Assembly (NCBI RefSeq): GCF_921293095.1
Contig: NC_060251.1
Coordinates: 61,769,585-61,833,584 of the forward strand
Length of the DNA: 64,000 nucleotides
Direction of reading: 5' to 3'
Source of the DNA: Ischnura elegans
Taxonomy: Eukaryota; Arthropoda; Insecta; Odonata; Coenagrionidae
The notes under the pieces are model-generated. The model made no database searches. It saw nothing but the letters and a program-made list of their open reading frames with translations, and was not told the DNA's origin. Positions 61,951 to 64,000 of this stretch are shown one piece after another; position 1 is the stretch's first letter, and every line of letters begins with the position of its first letter. Made by a program: the position numbers and the translations under genes.

Positions 61951-62445
61951 GGGATTTTCGGATTTTTTTCATCCGATCTATTTCGGTTCCCCACGTCGAA
62001 CTCTTTTCACCGCTCGAACCCGTGAATTTGATGTATTTCGTCAGCTTGCCTAAAACGGCGCTGCATGCACTAGACGACTAGAGTTCTCATTTTTCCGAGT
62101 CAACTACCAACGACGTGCGAGCGACAGTGTATGACGCGAAATTCAAAGTATTCGAGGTATTCGAGACGGTACCTTTGGCATAACTATTCGAGATCTCGAA
62201 TATCGAATACTTTCTATTATTCGAGGTATTCGAGTATTCGCGGATACTATTCGCACATCTCTAGTATTATCATCTCCCATCACATCAGCCAAGCGTCCCA
62301 ATTCTTTCTCCCCTACTGTGTGAAATGGGTCTTAATTGTCACACTTTTATGTATTTCTTACTTACACTCAATTATCAATCAAAGTGATTTACTCCTGTAA
62401 ATTAAAAATACCAAAACTTGCAACTCCAAGCACAGATGTCGGAAT

Positions 62446-62535
62446 TAGGGATGTGTAAGTAGCACTTTTTGATCTCAAGTCGAGTATCGAGTCGAGTTGA
62501 AAATTACTCGCTAGTATCGAGTCGAGTCGAGTATG
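62446..62535 (+). repeat. Fragment of a second hAT end (TAGGGATGTGTA)
   Basis: TAGGGATGTGTAAGTAGC followed by GAGTCGAG-rich subterminal repeats resembles the end of the 60207-62263 element but belongs to a different family. No opposite end was found within the window. Confidence 0.4.
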
Positions 62536-62894
62536 ATAATTTCTGAACCAGGCAATACAGCAATGCATACTACAATATATTCTACTCCAATTTTCTATTA
62601 TGAATGTCTAGCCTAGTGTAAGAAGGAAAATATAATGAGGATTGTTGATGGTTAATGCCAGAAGTAGGAGATGAATGAAAGTTAATGTGTCTTCAATAGT
62701 CCCATAGGCAAATTTGAAATTAATTAACCCCAAGTAATATGTTGACCATTTAAGTCATATATGAATCCAAACTACAAGGGAAAGCTCTGAATATAGTCAT
62801 TTTTACAGCTGTAATAAAGATTACTTACTACGTATATGAATCATGTAATATTTGGCCCTTTCAAATTCTCAAGCAGATAAACCAATTATTCTAC

Positions 62895-63272
62895 ATGCTC
62901 AGCCAGCAGGTTTTGACGTCTCCATGTTACAGTACTACTGCCTGTCAAGCCTCTATTCGCAAAAAGGTCATTTTGGAGTTTACTCCAGCTTTTTCCTATT
63001 TTGGACCAGAGCACGCCGGGTCGGAAGACGATCGGCCGCCACGCCTGGCACAAAAGTATTCGGCGCCCACGTCGACAACTAGAGTGTACACAGCAAGCTG
63101 AAACTACCAGGCCAAGGCATTAGAATGGCTTATCGGCTTTAAAAATGTATTATTACATGAGTTTCATGATAGCGCTTCCTGTCGGACCTACTAGCCTTGA
63201 AAGCCCTGACTGAAAGTGAGGCTAACTTTGCACAACAGCAGTTCTGCTGCACTCATTTCACCTCTTTTTGAA
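62895..63272 (+). pseudogene. Coding-like fragment with an in-frame stop and a frameshift, unrecognised
   Basis: One frame reads TTACQASIRKKVILEFTPAF, SYFGPEHAGSEDDRPPRLAQ and KYSAPTSTTRVYTAS, then TGA. Beyond the stop the same frame continues as NYQAKALEWLIGFKNVLLHE, and after a one-base-type shift as LALKALTESEANFAQQQ. Composition is protein-like across both breaks, which fits a decayed coding copy. No family is recognised. The base composition is more GC-rich than the flanks. Confidence 0.35.
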
Positions 63273-63404
63273 AGTAAGTTTTATGATTGAAGTGTATTAT
63301 TTAAATAATTTTATTTAAATTATCATTTCCATTTATCCTCTAATGCACAGTAAGAGTCTAATGTATGTTGATACCACTTTTTCCATAAACTAAACACCTG
63401 AAAA

Positions 63405-63587
63405 ATGGGTAAATTCCAGGAAAAGAGCATCATTTCACAGTTTCTGAGCCATTTGGACTCTTTTCCCCTCAGCTGCCACAAGCCAAGTATTGTTCTTAAA
63501 AAATTATATGAACAAGAGCCACATTCACTAGACTACATGTTTGGTCTTAGATTTACTGACCATTATTTCAAATATATCCTCATGAAG
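63405..63587 (+). CDS. Possible exon of an unrecognised gene or pseudogene
   Basis: It encodes 61 codons, MGKFQEKSIISQFLSHLDSF to FTDHYFKYILMK, ending at a donor-like AAG|GTATGG. The protein-like content (CHKPSIVLKKLYEQEP, DYMFGLRF) is unusual for random AT-rich DNA. An upstream AG at 63418-63419 could be an acceptor but lacks a pyrimidine tract. It may belong with the broken fragment at 62895-63272. No family is recognised. Confidence 0.3.
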
Positions 63588-64000
63588 GTATGGATACACT
63601 TGTACTTATTATCTTACGGTACGTGTCCAAAATCCCTCTCACGGAGGCAGAAAAAAAAGTAAAACCTGAAATATTCATAGTTGCAGTCAAAACACCACCA
63701 TTTTTATTTCATAGTATACTGGAGCACATATTAACCTTCAATTAAAAAAAAATTGGATGAGTTAACTACTCTGCCTTTTGGTGATAATTCTGAAAATAAG
63801 AAGTAATGTTTTTGAGCTAAAAAAATCGGTTAATTAACAACTGTTGACATCATTTTGGCTAACATAACAATGCAAGGGGAATAAAAGACATTACTTTGAA
63901 AGCTATGTACTTGGATAGACAAGGGGTCAAAATTTCATTCAAATATATTATGTGGTTCCTGAGTTATGAATTTTTACCCTGTGCCCTGCACTCTGGACTT

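Larger units (their letters stand above)
60207..62263. mobile_element. hAT-type non-autonomous transposon (2057 bp) with 8-bp TSD and nested MITE
   Basis: Termini TAGGGATGGGTCGAATAGTA and the complementary TACTATTCGCACATCTCTA form an imperfect TIR. They are flanked by identical 8-bp repeats GTATTATC (60199-60206 and 62264-62271). Subterminal regions at both ends are rich in TCGAATA/TATTCGA repeats. The interior holds MITE family A copy 4 and a two-copy direct repeat of about 353 bp (about 61300-61950). No transposase frame was found. The 8-bp TSD and TAGGGATG end fit the hAT superfamily. It lies in the upstream intron region of the NPAT-like gene. Confidence 0.8.

Overview
This is a TE-rich, AT-rich animal nuclear segment, most likely from an insect with a fairly large genome. 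There is no operon structure. Genes are split by GT-AG introns, and the intergenic space is full of MITEs, a SINE, a decayed LINE and several DNA-transposon superfamilies. I do not assign a species.

Two conserved chromatin or histone-expression genes are recognisable. (1) KAT14 (CSRP2BP; Atac2 in flies) is complete on the + strand at 28663-37488. Ten coding exons join in phase to give 705 residues, from an N-terminal zinc-binding module to a C-terminal GNAT acetyltransferase domain, followed by AATAAA at 37764. (2) The C-terminal part (at least 2310 residues) of an NPAT/Mxc-like histone-locus-body protein lies on the - strand at 43891-59957. It has five in-phase exons, including two very long disordered ones and a tiny last exon whose end resembles the NPAT C-terminus. 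Its 5' exons lie beyond the right edge or are unrecognised. The two genes are tail to tail.

Layout: 1-28 kb is accessory sequence. It holds a P-superfamily transposon with perfect 20-bp TIRs, an 8-bp TSD and a broken THAP domain (4674-6781), a hAT MITE with TSD (3330-3683), SINE copies (4027-4330, 21107-21385), a 77-bp perfect foldback (10617-10778), other MITEs, a piggyBac-type MITE nested in a hAT-type MITE (26661-27532), and a possible orphan first exon beside a C/G-rich stretch (19718-20500). 28-38 kb is KAT14, with MITEs in introns 6 and 9 and another just past its polyA signal. 38-44 kb is an RTE-like LINE remnant and AT-rich sequence. 44-60 kb is the NPAT-like gene, with a 146-bp x 3 minisatellite and a 626-bp element in introns. 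60-64 kb has a 2057-bp hAT element (8-bp TSD, nested MITE) and two unrecognised coding-like fragments.

KAT14 acetylates chromatin in the ATAC complex and NPAT drives S-phase histone transcription. They touch the same broad process, but nothing here shows that their proximity is functional.
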